A stretch of DNA of 64,000 nucleotides from UBA668 sp041394605. GTDB taxonomy: Bacteria > Actinomycetota > Acidimicrobiia > Acidimicrobiales > Ilumatobacteraceae. The first letter of the stretch is position 1, and every line of letters begins with the position of its first letter. The stretch is from assembly GCA_041394605.1 (NCBI GenBank), contig JAWKHX010000011.1, positions 141,423 to 205,422 on the forward strand, given 5' to 3'. The translations under genes were made by a program, and so were the position numbers. Below, piece by piece: positions 9,174-17,374 of the stretch. The notes under the pieces are model-generated. The model worked only from the letters and a program-made list of their open reading frames with translations. It was not told the DNA's origin and searched no databases.

Positions 9174-10206
9174 TCAGCCGCCGGAGATGTCGGCGACCTT
9201 CTGCTTCCCGGCGCCGAGGAAGGGCATCATGCCGCGCAGGCGGGCACCCACTTCCTCGATCTGGTGGGCCTTGCCGGCCTCCTGCAGGGCCTTCATGTTG
9301 GCCCGGTTGTTCTCCCGGCTCTCGTTGATCCACTCCTTGGCGAACTTGACCGGACTGGATCTCCTTCAGGATCTTCTTCATCTCCGTCTTCGTGCGGGGC
9401 GTCACCACGCGGGGGCCGCGGGTGAGGTCGCCGTACTCGGCGGTGTCGGAGATGGAGTAGCGCATGCCGGCGATCCCCTCCTCGTACATGAGGTCGACGA
9501 TCAGCTTCACCTCGTGGAGGCACTCGAAGTAGGCCATCTCCGGCTGGTAGCCGGCCTCCACCAGCGTCTCGAAGCCGGCCTGCACCAGGCTGGTGACGCC
9601 GCCGCACAGCACGGCCTGCTCGCCGAACAGGTCGGTCTCGGTCTCCTCCGCGAACGTGGTCTCGATGACGCCGGCACGGGCGCCACCGATGGCCGCCGCG
9701 TAGGACAGGGCCAGCGCCTTGGCGCCGCCGGTGGCGTCCTGGTGCACGGCGATGAGCGCCGGCACGCCGCCGCCCTCGGTGTAGGTGCGGCGCACGAGGT
9801 GGCCCGGGCCCTTGGGGGCGATCATGATGACGTCCACCGTCTTCGGCGGGCGGATCTGCTTGAAGCGGATGTTGAAGCCGTGGGCGAACGCCAGGGCCTT
9901 GCCCTTGCGCATGAACGGCTTGATGAACTCCTCGTACGTCGCCTTCTGCTCCGTGTCGGGCATGGTCATCATGATGACGTTGGCCCACTTGGCGGCGGCG
10001 CCGATGTCCATCACCTTCAGGCCGGCGGCCTCGGCCTTGGCAGCGGACTTGGAGCCCTCGCGCAGGCCGACGACGACATCCACGCCGGACTCCTTGAGGT
10101 TCAGCGCGTGGGCGTGGCCCTGGGAGCCGTAGCCGATGATGGCCACCTTGCGGCCACGAATGATCGACGGATCCGTGTCCGCCTCGTAGTACATCTGTGC
10201 GGCCAT
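9174..10206 (-). CDS. ilvC: Ketol-acid reductoisomerase, one frameshift near 9346
   Basis: Converts 2-acetolactate or 2-aceto-2-hydroxybutyrate to the dihydroxy acid with NADPH and Mg2+, the second common step of valine and isoleucine synthesis. Class I enzyme of about 343 residues. NADPH motif VAIIGYGSQGHAHALNLKES; metal and substrate sites in GGVTSLVQAGFETLVEAGYQP and YFECLHEVKLIVDLMYEEG (each shortened). The frame is intact to KEIQSGQ and then breaks; removing one base at 9346-9347 restores FAKEWINESRENNRANM and a normal end at GAGKQKVADISGG. ATG 10206 follows AAGGAAGG. Third gene of ilvBNC. A sequencing insertion is more likely than a lesion in a core biosynthetic gene. Confidence 0.88.
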
Positions 10207-10257
10207 GACAGCCAACCTTCCTTGTGTTTCGTTCAGATCGGGACGGGATTCGACGGG

Positions 10258-10782
10258 TTACTTGGCGACGGCGCGCAGACGCGCCTGGCGATCGAGCTTG
10301 GGCAGCGCCACCCGGCCGGTGCGCTGAAGCTCCACGATGCCATAACCGGACAGCAATTCCTCAAAATCGTCCAGCTTGTCGGGGTGCCCTTCGAGGGACA
10401 CGGTGATGGCTTCCACGCCCACGGCGAGGATCTTGCCCTCGAAGATGTTGGTCAGCTCCACCACCTGGCCGCGCTGCTCGGGCGTGGCCCGCACGGTGGC
10501 GAGGAGCAGCTCGCGCTCCACGCTGCGGCGCGGGTCCAGCTCGCTGATCTTCACCACCTCGATCAGCTTGAACAGCTGCTTGACGATCTGCTCGAGCGGG
10601 GCGGACTCCACGTCCACCACGATGGTGATCCGGCTGAAGCCCTCGTCCTCCGCCGGTGCGACCGCGAGGCTGAAGATGTTGAATCCGCGCCGGGCGAACA
10701 GGCCGGCCACCCGGGCGAGCACGCCGGGCCGGTTCTGGACGAGGACGGACAGGATGTGGTGGTTGGTGGCGGGGGCGCTCAT
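10258..10782 (-). CDS. ilvN: Acetolactate synthase small (regulatory) subunit
   Basis: 174 residues, the length of IlvN/IlvH. It binds valine and gives feedback control of the IlvB catalytic subunit. The N-terminal ACT domain is clear in HILSVLVQNRPGVLARVAGL and FARRGFNIFSLAVAP; the C-terminal half (VELTNIFEGKILAVG) is the usual second domain. Its ATG overlaps the ilvB stop by four bases (ATGA), so the two subunits are translationally coupled. ilvC follows after 51 bases. Confidence 0.93.
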   Translation of the reverse strand: MSAPATNHHILSVLVQNRPGVLARVAGLFARRGFNIFSLAVAPAEDEGFSRITIVVDVESAPLEQIVKQLFKLIEVVKISELDPRRSVERELLLATVRATPEQRGQVVELTNIFEGKILAVGVEAITVSLEGHPDKLDDFEELLSGYGIVELQRTGRVALPKLDRQARLRAVAK

Positions 10783-12527
10783 CGCAGGTGATCCAGGTTG
10801 CAGGCCTGCCAGGTGGGCAGGATCATGTCGTCGTTGCTGACACCGGCGGGCACCATCGGGAAGACCTTCTCGCTGGCGTCCACTCGGAAGTCGATGACGA
10901 CCGGGCGGTCGTCGATGCTGTTGGCCTTGTCGATGGCCGGCTGCACTTCCTCCGGGCTGTCCACGCGGATGCCCACGCACCCCATGGCCTCGGCCCACAT
11001 GACGAAGTTGGGCACCTCGGGCGAGAGGTACACCTCGCTGTAGCGCTCGTCGTAGAACATCTCCTGCCACTGGCGGACCATGCCGAGGTAGCTGTTGTTG
11101 AGGATCGCCACCTTGATGGGGATGCGCTCCACCGCGGCGGTGACCAGCTCCTGGGCGGTCATCTGGAAGCAGCCGTCGCCGTCGATGGCCCACACGGTGC
11201 GGTCCGGGCGGCCGACCTTGGCGCCGATGGCGGCCGGGATGCTGAAGCCCATCGTGCCCAGGCCACCGGAGTTCACCCAGGTGTACGGCTCGGTGAACTT
11301 CCAGTACTGGCTGCTCCACATCTGGTGCTGGCCCACGCCACTGACGAGGATGGTGCCCTCGGGGGCGGAGTCGCGCAGCTGCTCCAGGCAGAACTGGGGC
11401 TTCAGCGCCTCGCCGGGCAGGCTCTGCTCGTAGCTCAGCGGGAACTGCTCGCGCCAGCCGCTGACCCGGCTCTTCCACGCACCCGTGTCGGCCTGCTCGG
11501 TGCCGGCGGCCTTCAGGTCGCGGATGGCCTTGATGATCTCCTCGATCACCAGGCGGGCGTCGCCGACGATCGGCACGTCCGGCTTGCGCACCTTGCCCTG
11601 CTCGGCCGGGTCGATGTCCACGTGGATGACCTTGGCCTCCGGGGCGAACGAGCTGACCTTGCCGGTGATGCGGTCGTCGAAGCGGGCACCGAGGGTGATC
11701 AGCAGGTCGGCCTTCTGCATCGAGTTGATGGCCGTGGCGTTGCCGTGCATGCCCGGCATGCCGAGGCACAGCGGGTGGTCGTCGGGGAAGGCGCCGCGGG
11801 CCATCAGCGTGGTGACCACGTGGATGTCCAGCAGCTCGGCCAGCTCGCGCAGGGCGTCGGCCGCACGGGCCTTGAGGATGCCGCCACCGGCGTAGATGAT
11901 CGGGCGCTCGGACGCCAGGATCATCTTCGCGGCCTCCTTGATCATCCGCGGGTGGCCCTTCATCGTCGGCCGGTAGCCGGGCAGGCTGGCGGCCACTTCC
12001 TCGTCGGTCGGCCAGTACCAGTCCATCGTGTTGATCAGGCAGTCCTTGGGGACGTCGATCAGGGTGGGGCCGGGGCGGCCGGTGGTGGCGATGTGGAACG
12101 CCTGGCGGACGGCCATCGGGATGTCCTGCGCCGTCATCACCAGCTCGTTGTGCTTGGTGGTGCTGCGGGTGATGCCGACCGTGTCGCACTCCTGGAAGGC
12201 GTCGCTGCCGATGGCGCCGGTGGCCACCTGGCCGGTGATGACCACCAGCGGGACGGAGTCCATGTAGGCGTCCATCAGCGGGGTGACCATGTTGGTGGCC
12301 GCCGGGCCGGAGGTGACCATGGCGACACCGGGGCGACCGGTGACGTGGGCGTAACCCTCGGCCATGTGGCCGGCACCCTGCTCGTGGCGGACCAGCACGT
12401 GGCGGATCGGCGAGTCCAGCAGCGGGTCGTACGCCGGGAGGATGCACCCGCCGGGGAGGCCGAACACGACCTCCACCGCTTCCATCTCCAGTGACTTGAT
12501 GAGGGCTTGGGCCCCGGTGAGTTTCAT
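10779..12527 (-). CDS. ilvB: Acetolactate synthase large (catalytic) subunit
   Basis: 582-residue ThDP- and FAD-dependent enzyme that condenses pyruvate with pyruvate or 2-ketobutyrate, the committed step to valine, leucine and isoleucine. The active-site glutamate lies in VLVRHEQGAGHMAEGYAHV; the ThDP/Mg motif begins GDGCFQMTAQEL and continues to ILNNSYLGMVRQWQ, as expected for IlvB. First gene of ilvBNC. Expression is probably set by the attenuator and leader peptide just upstream (12563-12672). Confidence 0.95.
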   Translation of the reverse strand: MKLTGAQALIKSLEMEAVEVVFGLPGGCILPAYDPLLDSPIRHVLVRHEQGAGHMAEGYAHVTGRPGVAMVTSGPAATNMVTPLMDAYMDSVPLVVITGQVATGAIGSDAFQECDTVGITRSTTKHNELVMTAQDIPMAVRQAFHIATTGRPGPTLIDVPKDCLINTMDWYWPTDEEVAASLPGYRPTMKGHPRMIKEAAKMILASERPIIYAGGGILKARAADALRELAELLDIHVVTTLMARGAFPDDHPLCLGMPGMHGNATAINSMQKADLLITLGARFDDRITGKVSSFAPEAKVIHVDIDPAEQGKVRKPDVPIVGDARLVIEEIIKAIRDLKAAGTEQADTGAWKSRVSGWREQFPLSYEQSLPGEALKPQFCLEQLRDSAPEGTILVSGVGQHQMWSSQYWKFTEPYTWVNSGGLGTMGFSIPAAIGAKVGRPDRTVWAIDGDGCFQMTAQELVTAAVERIPIKVAILNNSYLGMVRQWQEMFYDERYSEVYLSPEVPNFVMWAEAMGCVGIRVDSPEEVQPAIDKANSIDDRPVVIDFRVDASEKVFPMVPAGVSNDDMILPTWQACNLDHLR

Positions 12528-12562
12528 GGTGGGTGCTCCTGGGTGTGTGGGGGAAGTCTGGC

Positions 12563-12596
12563 CGGAAAAACGAAGAAGCCTCCCGACAGGGAGGCT
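12563..12596 (-). terminator. ilvB attenuator terminator
   Basis: On the transcribed strand AGCCUCCC-UGUC-GGGAGGCU (12577-12596) is a perfect eight-pair hairpin followed by UUCUUCGUUUUU, a standard intrinsic terminator placed before ilvB and after the leader peptide. Confidence 0.75.
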
Positions 12597-12597
12597 G

Positions 12598-12628
12598 GAC
12601 GCACGCGAAGTATGTGGAGGCGTGCGTC
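12598..12628 (-). promoter_or_regulatory. ilvB leader hairpin overlapping the leader-peptide stop
   Basis: GACGCACGC and GCGTGCGTC are perfect nine-base arms around a 13-base loop; the first base of the hairpin is the last base of the leader-peptide stop codon. A ribosome at the stop would cover the 5' arm. The loop contains GCCTCC, which could alternatively pair with the GGGAGGC arm of the terminator. Confidence 0.6.
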
Positions 12629-12672
12629 TACACGATGAGTACTACGAGCTCGGAGGCGGGGTGGGCACGCAT
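12628..12672 (-). CDS. ilvB leader peptide MRAHPASELVVLIV
   Basis: A 14-codon ORF ending in Leu-Val-Val-Leu-Ile-Val and TAG, directly followed by a hairpin and an intrinsic terminator before ilvB. A run of all three branched-chain residues is the hallmark of transcription attenuation controlled by charged Leu/Val/Ile tRNA. A -10-like CAGACT ends 8 nt before the ATG with TTGCGA 18 bases further up, so the leader peptide would itself be translated from a leaderless 5' end. It overlaps, out of any other role, the upstream intergenic region only. Assignment rests on sequence logic, not on homology. Confidence 0.8.
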   Translation of the reverse strand: MRAHPASELVVLIV

Positions 12673-12680
12673 CGCTGAGC

Positions 12681-12710
12681 AGTCTGTCACCGGCGAGGGT
12701 CGTTTCGCAA
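12681..12710 (-). promoter_or_regulatory. Promoter of the ilv leader/operon
   Basis: TTGCGA (12705-12710) and CAGACT (12681-12686), read on the minus strand, are 18 bases apart; the latter ends 8 nt before the leader-peptide ATG. Confidence 0.45.
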
Positions 12711-13163
12711 CTCGACCAGCGGCGGATTCGGGCCGAGGTCGCCATCGCTCGCTGAGGGCTGCTCGTCCCGCATGTGGCGACCCACGACGATCAAGACGAC
12801 CAGACCGAGAGCGGCGAGTCGTGCGAGTACTGAGAGGGCCTGCATCGATGCGTCCGTCCCGCCGGACCAGATCCGGAAGGGCGGATCGGCGACCAGTGCG
12901 AGCACCGCTGCCGCGGCAAGAAGGGCGGGCGACCGCCGGAAGTAGTTGTTCACGAAGGCAACCGGCAACGAGATGCAGCCCACCACGAAGGCAACCGTTC
13001 GACGGGTCCATCCGACGAGCGAATCGACGTTGGACCAGACGAGCCCAGCAGAGAGCCCCACGATCGGTAGCCGATCGAGGTGTGACCCGGAAGTGGGAAC
13101 CATCAGGATGGCTGCCACCATTCCGACGGCGTATACACCGGAAGGAAGTCGCTCTCGATTCAC
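12687..13163 (-). CDS. Hypothetical multi-pass membrane protein
   Basis: 158 residues, not recognised. Five hydrophobic stretches can be read (AVGMVAAILMVPTSG, LPIVGLSAGLVWSNVDSLVGW-like, AFVVGCISLPVAFVNNYF, LLAAAAVLALVA, LAALGLVVLIVVG), then a charged tail with several Pro and Asp. GTG 13163 is chosen because GGGAGA lies just upstream and because sequence further up in the same frame looks non-coding. Its stop lies within the ilv promoter. Base composition is less GC-rich than in the neighbours, hinting at different ancestry or weak selection. Confidence 0.5.
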   Translation of the reverse strand: MNRERLPSGVYAVGMVAAILMVPTSGSHLDRLPIVGLSAGLVWSNVDSLVGWTRRTVAFVVGCISLPVAFVNNYFRRSPALLAAAAVLALVADPPFRIWSGGTDASMQALSVLARLAALGLVVLIVVGRHMRDEQPSASDGDLGPNPPLVELRNDPRR

Positions 13164-13237
13164 TGAATCTCCCTGGGATGGTTGGCGGCTCCTGACCTTG
13201 GAAACGAGGAAGGAGTCATGCCAAACGAGAACTCCAT

Positions 13238-13429
13238 TCACGAGGAACTGCGACCCTCTGAAGAGTTCAACACCTTCAATCCCGCAAATGACATAAGTGC
13301 GCCGACGACAAACGCGATGCCTTCGATCAGTTCTGATTTGATAACAAATGCCGCGAGCAAGAAGGCGACCAATGGACCAAAGATCAGCGGGATAGCGAGT
13401 AGATTCCGCTTCACCACATGCCCCGACAT
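13238..13429 (-). CDS. Small two-TM membrane protein
   Basis: 63 residues: short basic N-terminus (MSGHVVKRN), then two hydrophobic helices (LLAIPLIFGPLVAFLLAAFV and IAFVVGALMSFAGLKVL) and a Ser-rich tail. Unrecognised. The local sequence is AT-richer than the rest of the window. No strong ribosome site; the call rests on the regular helix-loop-helix character. Confidence 0.45.
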   Translation of the reverse strand: MSGHVVKRNLLAIPLIFGPLVAFLLAAFVIKSELIEGIAFVVGALMSFAGLKVLNSSEGRSSS

Positions 13430-13517
13430 ACACCGGAGTTGTCAGTTGCCCTCACCTTCTCGTCCGTCAGTTGACGGGAAGGCGCCCACGCCCCGGTGTC
13501 CTGAACGAGATCCTTTC

Positions 13518-13973
13518 TCACATGCACCGGGACTTGTCGGATCCGAGCATGACTTGAAGAGTGGGATCTGGCTCATACATGGAAACTCCACCTGGCAGGT
13601 GCCCGAGGCAGAATTCCGTACCACAGGTGTCACTGGCTGTAACCCGGAAGTCGGCCAGCCGCGACTCCAGTTCAGCGCTCACTGTCAAAGCGGCCTGACA
13701 AAGGTCTGTTGACTGGCTGGCATTTGGGGTCCACTGGATCGACGCTGAGAGCTCATCGCAGTAACTCAATCGATTGTCCCGAGATGAACATGCCTCGCCC
13801 CAGATATTGACGGTTGGATTCACCAACTCCAACGTGGACTTGATCTGTGCGACCGCAGCTTCAATCTCAGGTCGAAGCTCTTCTGTAGTGGAGTTCGATC
13901 CGTTACACGAAGCCGTAACGACTAGGAGCAGCAGCACGGCGACGAGAGGGTGACGTGGGATCCGATGTCTCAT
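13518..13973 (-). CDS. Putative lipoprotein
   Basis: 151 residues with a lipoprotein signal: basic start MRHRIPRH, hydrophobic core LVAVLLLLVV and lipobox VTASC (cysteine at residue 23), followed by a Ser/Thr linker. The mature part has several cysteines (EACSS, SYCDE, DLCQ, DTCG, EFCLG) suggesting disulfides outside the membrane. ATG 13973 has AAGGA upstream. No family recognised. Part of the AT-richer block of small envelope proteins. Confidence 0.6.
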   Translation of the reverse strand: MRHRIPRHPLVAVLLLLVVTASCNGSNSTTEELRPEIEAAVAQIKSTLELVNPTVNIWGEACSSRDNRLSYCDELSASIQWTPNASQSTDLCQAALTVSAELESRLADFRVTASDTCGTEFCLGHLPGGVSMYEPDPTLQVMLGSDKSRCM

Positions 13974-14283
13974 AGATTCCTTGCTGAATTGCGGTCCAGA
14001 GGAACAATCCGGTGTACCGGTCAAGTACGAATAATACTGCCGCAGGCGGCGGCGAATCGATTGCTGTTCGCTCCTGCGGTGTTGATGTTGCTGCTGGTGC
14101 AGTTGGGTGCGGCGCCGCCGGTGCCGGTGTTCTGGTAGCAGTACCGCCAGTCGTGGTCAGCGGTGGTGAAGCCGGTGGTGCCGTATTGGGATTGGACGAC
14201 CGATCGACACCGCAGCAGCCACCAACTACCGCCACGAACGAGACATATCGCCGACCTCCGAGCCGTGGGTGACGCAGCGTCAC
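13903..14283 (-). CDS. Doubtful Pro/Thr-rich lipoprotein-like ORF
   Basis: From GTG 14283 the frame has a short signal-like segment (YVSFVAVVGGCCG, lipobox-like VVGGC), then a long Pro/Thr/Ala-rich stretch typical of exported actinobacterial linkers, but the expected folded domain is missing and the frame ends inside the next gene's signal peptide. It may be a decayed lipoprotein gene or chance. Confidence 0.2.
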   Translation of the reverse strand: MTLRHPRLGGRRYVSFVAVVGGCCGVDRSSNPNTAPPASPPLTTTGGTATRTPAPAAPHPTAPAATSTPQERTAIDSPPPAAVLFVLDRYTGLFLWTAIQQGIYETSDPTSPSRRRAAAPSRYGFV

Positions 14284-14399
14284 CAAGTTGTCCCGCGCAG
14301 TAGACACCCGAACAGATCCTCTGTCAATGGGCTCCACCGCACCACTAGGCAGATTGTGAAGCGATGCCGAACAACCTCCCGCCACTGTGCGACATGCTT

Positions 14400-14405
14400 T
14401 ATCGT
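14400..14405 (+). promoter_or_regulatory. Putative -10 element of ino1
   Basis: TATCGT ends 8 nt before the ino1 ATG, matching the leaderless pattern of the window. No obvious -35. Confidence 0.4.
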
Positions 14406-14413
14406 TGGCAGCT

Positions 14414-15745
14414 ATGTCGAGTTCCTCTCCCACTCCCACCATCGCCCCCGCCACCGGCCGCCTCGGCGTGCTGACCGTCGGCCTCGGCGCCGTGGCCTCC
14501 ACCCTCATCGCCGGCGTCGAGCTGTCCAAGCGTGGCCAGGGCCAGCCGATCGGCAGCATGACCCAGATGGGCACCATCCGCCTCGGCAAGCGCACCGACC
14601 ACCGCAGCCCGCTGGTGAAGGACTTCGTGCCGCTCGCCGCCCTCGACGACATCGTGTGGGGCGCGTGGGACGTGTACCCGGACGACGCCTACGTCGCCGC
14701 CAGCCGCGCCGGCGTGCTGGAGCACGGCCGCCACCTGGAGGCCATCAGCGACGCCCTCCGCGAGGTCCGCCCGATGACCGCCGCCTTCGAGAAGAAGTAC
14801 GCCCGCAACCTGGACGGCGACCACATCAAGCCGACGAGCAGCAAGCGGGCGATGCTGGAAGCCATCCGTGCGGACATCAACCAGTTCCGCGAGGAGAAGC
14901 AGGTCGACCGCGTGGTGATGATCTGGTGCGCCAGCACGGAGATCTTCATCGAGCCCGGCCCGGCCCACATGGACGTGGAGTCGTTCGAGAAGGCCATCGA
15001 CGCCAACGACGAGACCGTCAGCCCGGCCCAGCTCTACGCCTACGCCGCCCTGCTGGAGGGCGTGCCGTTCGCCAACGGCGCCCCCAACCTGGCCGTCGAC
15101 GCGCCGGTGCTGCGCCAGTTCGCCACCGACCGCAACATCCCCATCAGCGGCAAGGACTTCAAGACCGGCCAGACCCTGATGAAGACCGTGCTGGCCCCGA
15201 TGCTGAAGGCCCGGCAGCTGGGCCTCAGCGGCTGGTACTCCACCAACATCCTCGGCAACCGCGACGGTGAGGTGCTGGACGCGCCGGAGAACTTCAAGAC
15301 CAAGGAAGAGTCGAAGCTGGGCGTGCTGGAGCACATCCTGGAGCCGGGCACCAACCCCGACCTCTACGGCGACGTGTTCCACAAGGTGCAGATCAACTAC
15401 TACCCCCCGCGCGGCGACAACAAGGAAGGCTGGGACAACATCGACATCTTCGGGTGGCTCGGCTACCCGATGCAGATCAAGGTGAACTTCCTGTGCCGCG
15501 ACAGCATCCTCGCCGCCCCGCTGGCGCTCGACCTGGTGCTGTTCAGCGACCTGGCCCAGCGCGCCGGCCTCGGCGGCATCCAGGAGTGGCTGAGCTTCTA
15601 CTACAAGAGCCCCCAGGTGGCCCCCGGCCTGTACCCGGAGCACGACCTGTTCATCCAGCTGACCAAGCTGAAGAACACCCTGCGCTGGATGATGGGCGAG
15701 GACCAGATCACCCACCTCGGCCGCGAGTACTACGACGAGGCCTGA
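14414..15745 (+). CDS. ino1: Inositol-3-phosphate synthase
   Basis: NAD-dependent conversion of glucose-6-phosphate to 1L-myo-inositol-1-phosphate, feeding phosphatidylinositol and mycothiol-type compounds in actinobacteria. 443 residues. NAD-binding N-terminus GRLGVLTVGLGAVASTL; conserved SMTQMGTIRLGKR, core motifs NGAPNLAVDAPVLRQFA and GKDFKTGQTLMKTVLAPM, then LGLSGWYSTNILGNRDG, the family signature. ATG 14414 chosen over an upstream in-frame ATG because of the -10 hexamer 8 nt before it. Flanked by small envelope genes; no operon partner. Confidence 0.92.
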   Translation: MSSSSPTPTIAPATGRLGVLTVGLGAVASTLIAGVELSKRGQGQPIGSMTQMGTIRLGKRTDHRSPLVKDFVPLAALDDIVWGAWDVYPDDAYVAASRAGVLEHGRHLEAISDALREVRPMTAAFEKKYARNLDGDHIKPTSSKRAMLEAIRADINQFREEKQVDRVVMIWCASTEIFIEPGPAHMDVESFEKAIDANDETVSPAQLYAYAALLEGVPFANGAPNLAVDAPVLRQFATDRNIPISGKDFKTGQTLMKTVLAPMLKARQLGLSGWYSTNILGNRDGEVLDAPENFKTKEESKLGVLEHILEPGTNPDLYGDVFHKVQINYYPPRGDNKEGWDNIDIFGWLGYPMQIKVNFLCRDSILAAPLALDLVLFSDLAQRAGLGGIQEWLSFYYKSPQVAPGLYPEHDLFIQLTKLKNTLRWMMGEDQITHLGREYYDEA

Positions 15746-15769
15746 GCCCCGCCGGCTCCCTCGCTCACG

Positions 15770-16306
15770 TCAGGCACTGATCACCCGGTCGACGCGTACG
15801 TCGTGCGCGTCGACCGGGAGGTCGTCCACCAACTGCTCGGCGAAGCACACGCCCGCGTTCGGCACCCCCGGCAGGGCGGTGAGGAACCGGTCGTAGTAGC
15901 CGGCGCCGTAGCCCAGCCGATCACCCTGCGGGGTGAACGCCAGCCCGGGCACCACCACGAAGTCCACCACCGAGAGGTCCAGCGCCGGCCCCTGCGGCTC
16001 GCGGACCCCGAACCGGCTGACCGCGATCGGCCCCTCGGCGGCACACACCAACATGTCGCGCCCATCCACCCGCGGGAGCACCAGTTGCTGCCCGGCCGCA
16101 GCGAGACGGGCGAACAGCGGGTCGGTGTCCGGCTCGCTGTCCATCCCCCAGAACGCCATCACCGTGCCGGCGGCGGCGAACTCCGGCACATCGGCGAGCT
16201 GCGACCACAACTCCACGCTTCGCAGCAGGCGGTCGTCGACCAGGTCGCGCACCTGGCGCATGCGCGCCCGCAGCAGCGCCTTCTGCTCGCGGATCGACCC
16301 GGCCAT
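15770..16306 (-). CDS. 5-formyltetrahydrofolate cyclo-ligase
   Basis: ATP-dependent conversion of 5-formyl-THF to 5,10-methenyl-THF, a folate salvage step. 178 residues. The family's phosphate-binding motif is present as DRLGYGAGYYDRFL; the N-terminus SIREQKALLRARMRQVRD and the central FVVVPGLAFTPQGDRLG also match. ATG 16306 is preferred because the first helix begins just after it; an in-frame ATG at 16351 is possible. Convergent with ino1. Confidence 0.9.
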   Translation of the reverse strand: MAGSIREQKALLRARMRQVRDLVDDRLLRSVELWSQLADVPEFAAAGTVMAFWGMDSEPDTDPLFARLAAAGQQLVLPRVDGRDMLVCAAEGPIAVSRFGVREPQGPALDLSVVDFVVVPGLAFTPQGDRLGYGAGYYDRFLTALPGVPNAGVCFAEQLVDDLPVDAHDVRVDRVISA

Positions 16307-16354
16307 GCCGCCCAGAATCCCATACGCGTCAACCGCCCCGGCGGCGGGCACGCC

Positions 16355-17374
16355 CTACGGGTGATTGGTGTTGACCGCAGCCAGCTCGACCGTCGCGAAC
16401 GTGGCCGGCGGGCTGACCCACGTGTAGTCGGGCATGGCCTCCACGTACCCGTTCACCCACATCGTCACCGAGTAGGTGATGCGCGCCTGGATGGTGACCG
16501 TGCCGGGGCCCGGCGGGGTCCACATGCAGGCGCCGTTCACGCCCGGCTCGGTCTGCTCGGGAAGGGCGGGCACCGGCGGGAACGCGGCGGCTGCCATGTC
16601 CGCGTCCGCGGGCGCGCCGACGCAGGCGACCACACCGTGGAACGGGGCGGACGGCTTGGTCGGGTCGGGCGTGAACGTCACCTCGAACTCCATCCGCGCC
16701 GGGGTGGTGTGGAGGTAGATGGTCCAGCCGCGGTGGTGGGCGACGCTGGACCGCTGCGGCTGCCACGCCTCGGGCTGGATGGCCAGCCACGCCGGGTAGC
16801 GGGTGACCAGCCCGCCCCACACGTCCACCACGTCGTTCCGGTACACGGCCGGCTCGATGAGTTGCAGGTTGGTGAGGAGGTTCCGCGCCGTCGGCCGCGG
16901 GTCGAGGAACGGGTCGTTGGCCGTCACCCAGGCCGACCCGAGGAACGCCGCGCCGTGGGGCACCTCGCAGAACCGGCCGAACAGGCGGCGGGCCTGGCCG
17001 AGCGTGCCGAGGGTGGTGGTGATCGGCCCGGTCGGCCCCGGCGCCTCCGTGGTCGGCAGCCCGTCGAACTCCACCCACAGGTAGCGGGTGCTGGTGACCG
17101 TCTGGCCGGCGACGAACGGTGTCCCGTCCAGCGTCGCCCCCGTCGCCGTGGCCACGAAGCTGCACGGCGACGCCGGCTGCAACTTGAACTGCGACCCGCC
17201 CGGAATGTTGGTGGTCGACCGCATCCCGCCCGTCTCGTTGTAGTACGCCACCGTGTTCGAATTCGCCGACACATAGATCGGCTGCCCAGGATCGACGTTC
17301 CCGAAGTCAGCCTTTGCGACCGGAACGAGGACGAGCTGCAAGACAGCAATCGTGGCGCCTAGCCAGCGGAGCAT
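16355..17374 (-). CDS. Exported protein of unknown function
   Basis: 339 residues with a signal peptide (MLRWLGATIAVLQLVLVP, likely cleavage after AKA near residue 22). The mature protein is rich in Trp, Pro and aromatic residues and looks beta-rich (YLWVEFDGLP, WTIYLHTTPARMEFEVTF, TIQARITYSVTMWVNG). No recognised domain. Its first 16 bases overlap the end of the lipoprotein gene upstream, so the two are cotranscribed and may act together outside the cell. Confidence 0.65.
   Translation of the reverse strand: MLRWLGATIAVLQLVLVPVAKADFGNVDPGQPIYVSANSNTVAYYNETGGMRSTTNIPGGSQFKLQPASPCSFVATATGATLDGTPFVAGQTVTSTRYLWVEFDGLPTTEAPGPTGPITTTLGTLGQARRLFGRFCEVPHGAAFLGSAWVTANDPFLDPRPTARNLLTNLQLIEPAVYRNDVVDVWGGLVTRYPAWLAIQPEAWQPQRSSVAHHRGWTIYLHTTPARMEFEVTFTPDPTKPSAPFHGVVACVGAPADADMAAAAFPPVPALPEQTEPGVNGACMWTPPGPGTVTIQARITYSVTMWVNGYVEAMPDYTWVSPPATFATVELAAVNTNHP

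Noticed and set aside
12528..12690. T-box riboswitch before ilvB
   Set aside because: No specifier loop or T-box sequence; the leader is short and fits peptide-based attenuation instead.
14012..14272. Plus-strand ORF beginning MYRSSTNNTAAGGGES
   Set aside because: Low-complexity Gly/Ala/Val composition with no start signal, opposite a Pro/Thr-rich frame; no evidence of coding.
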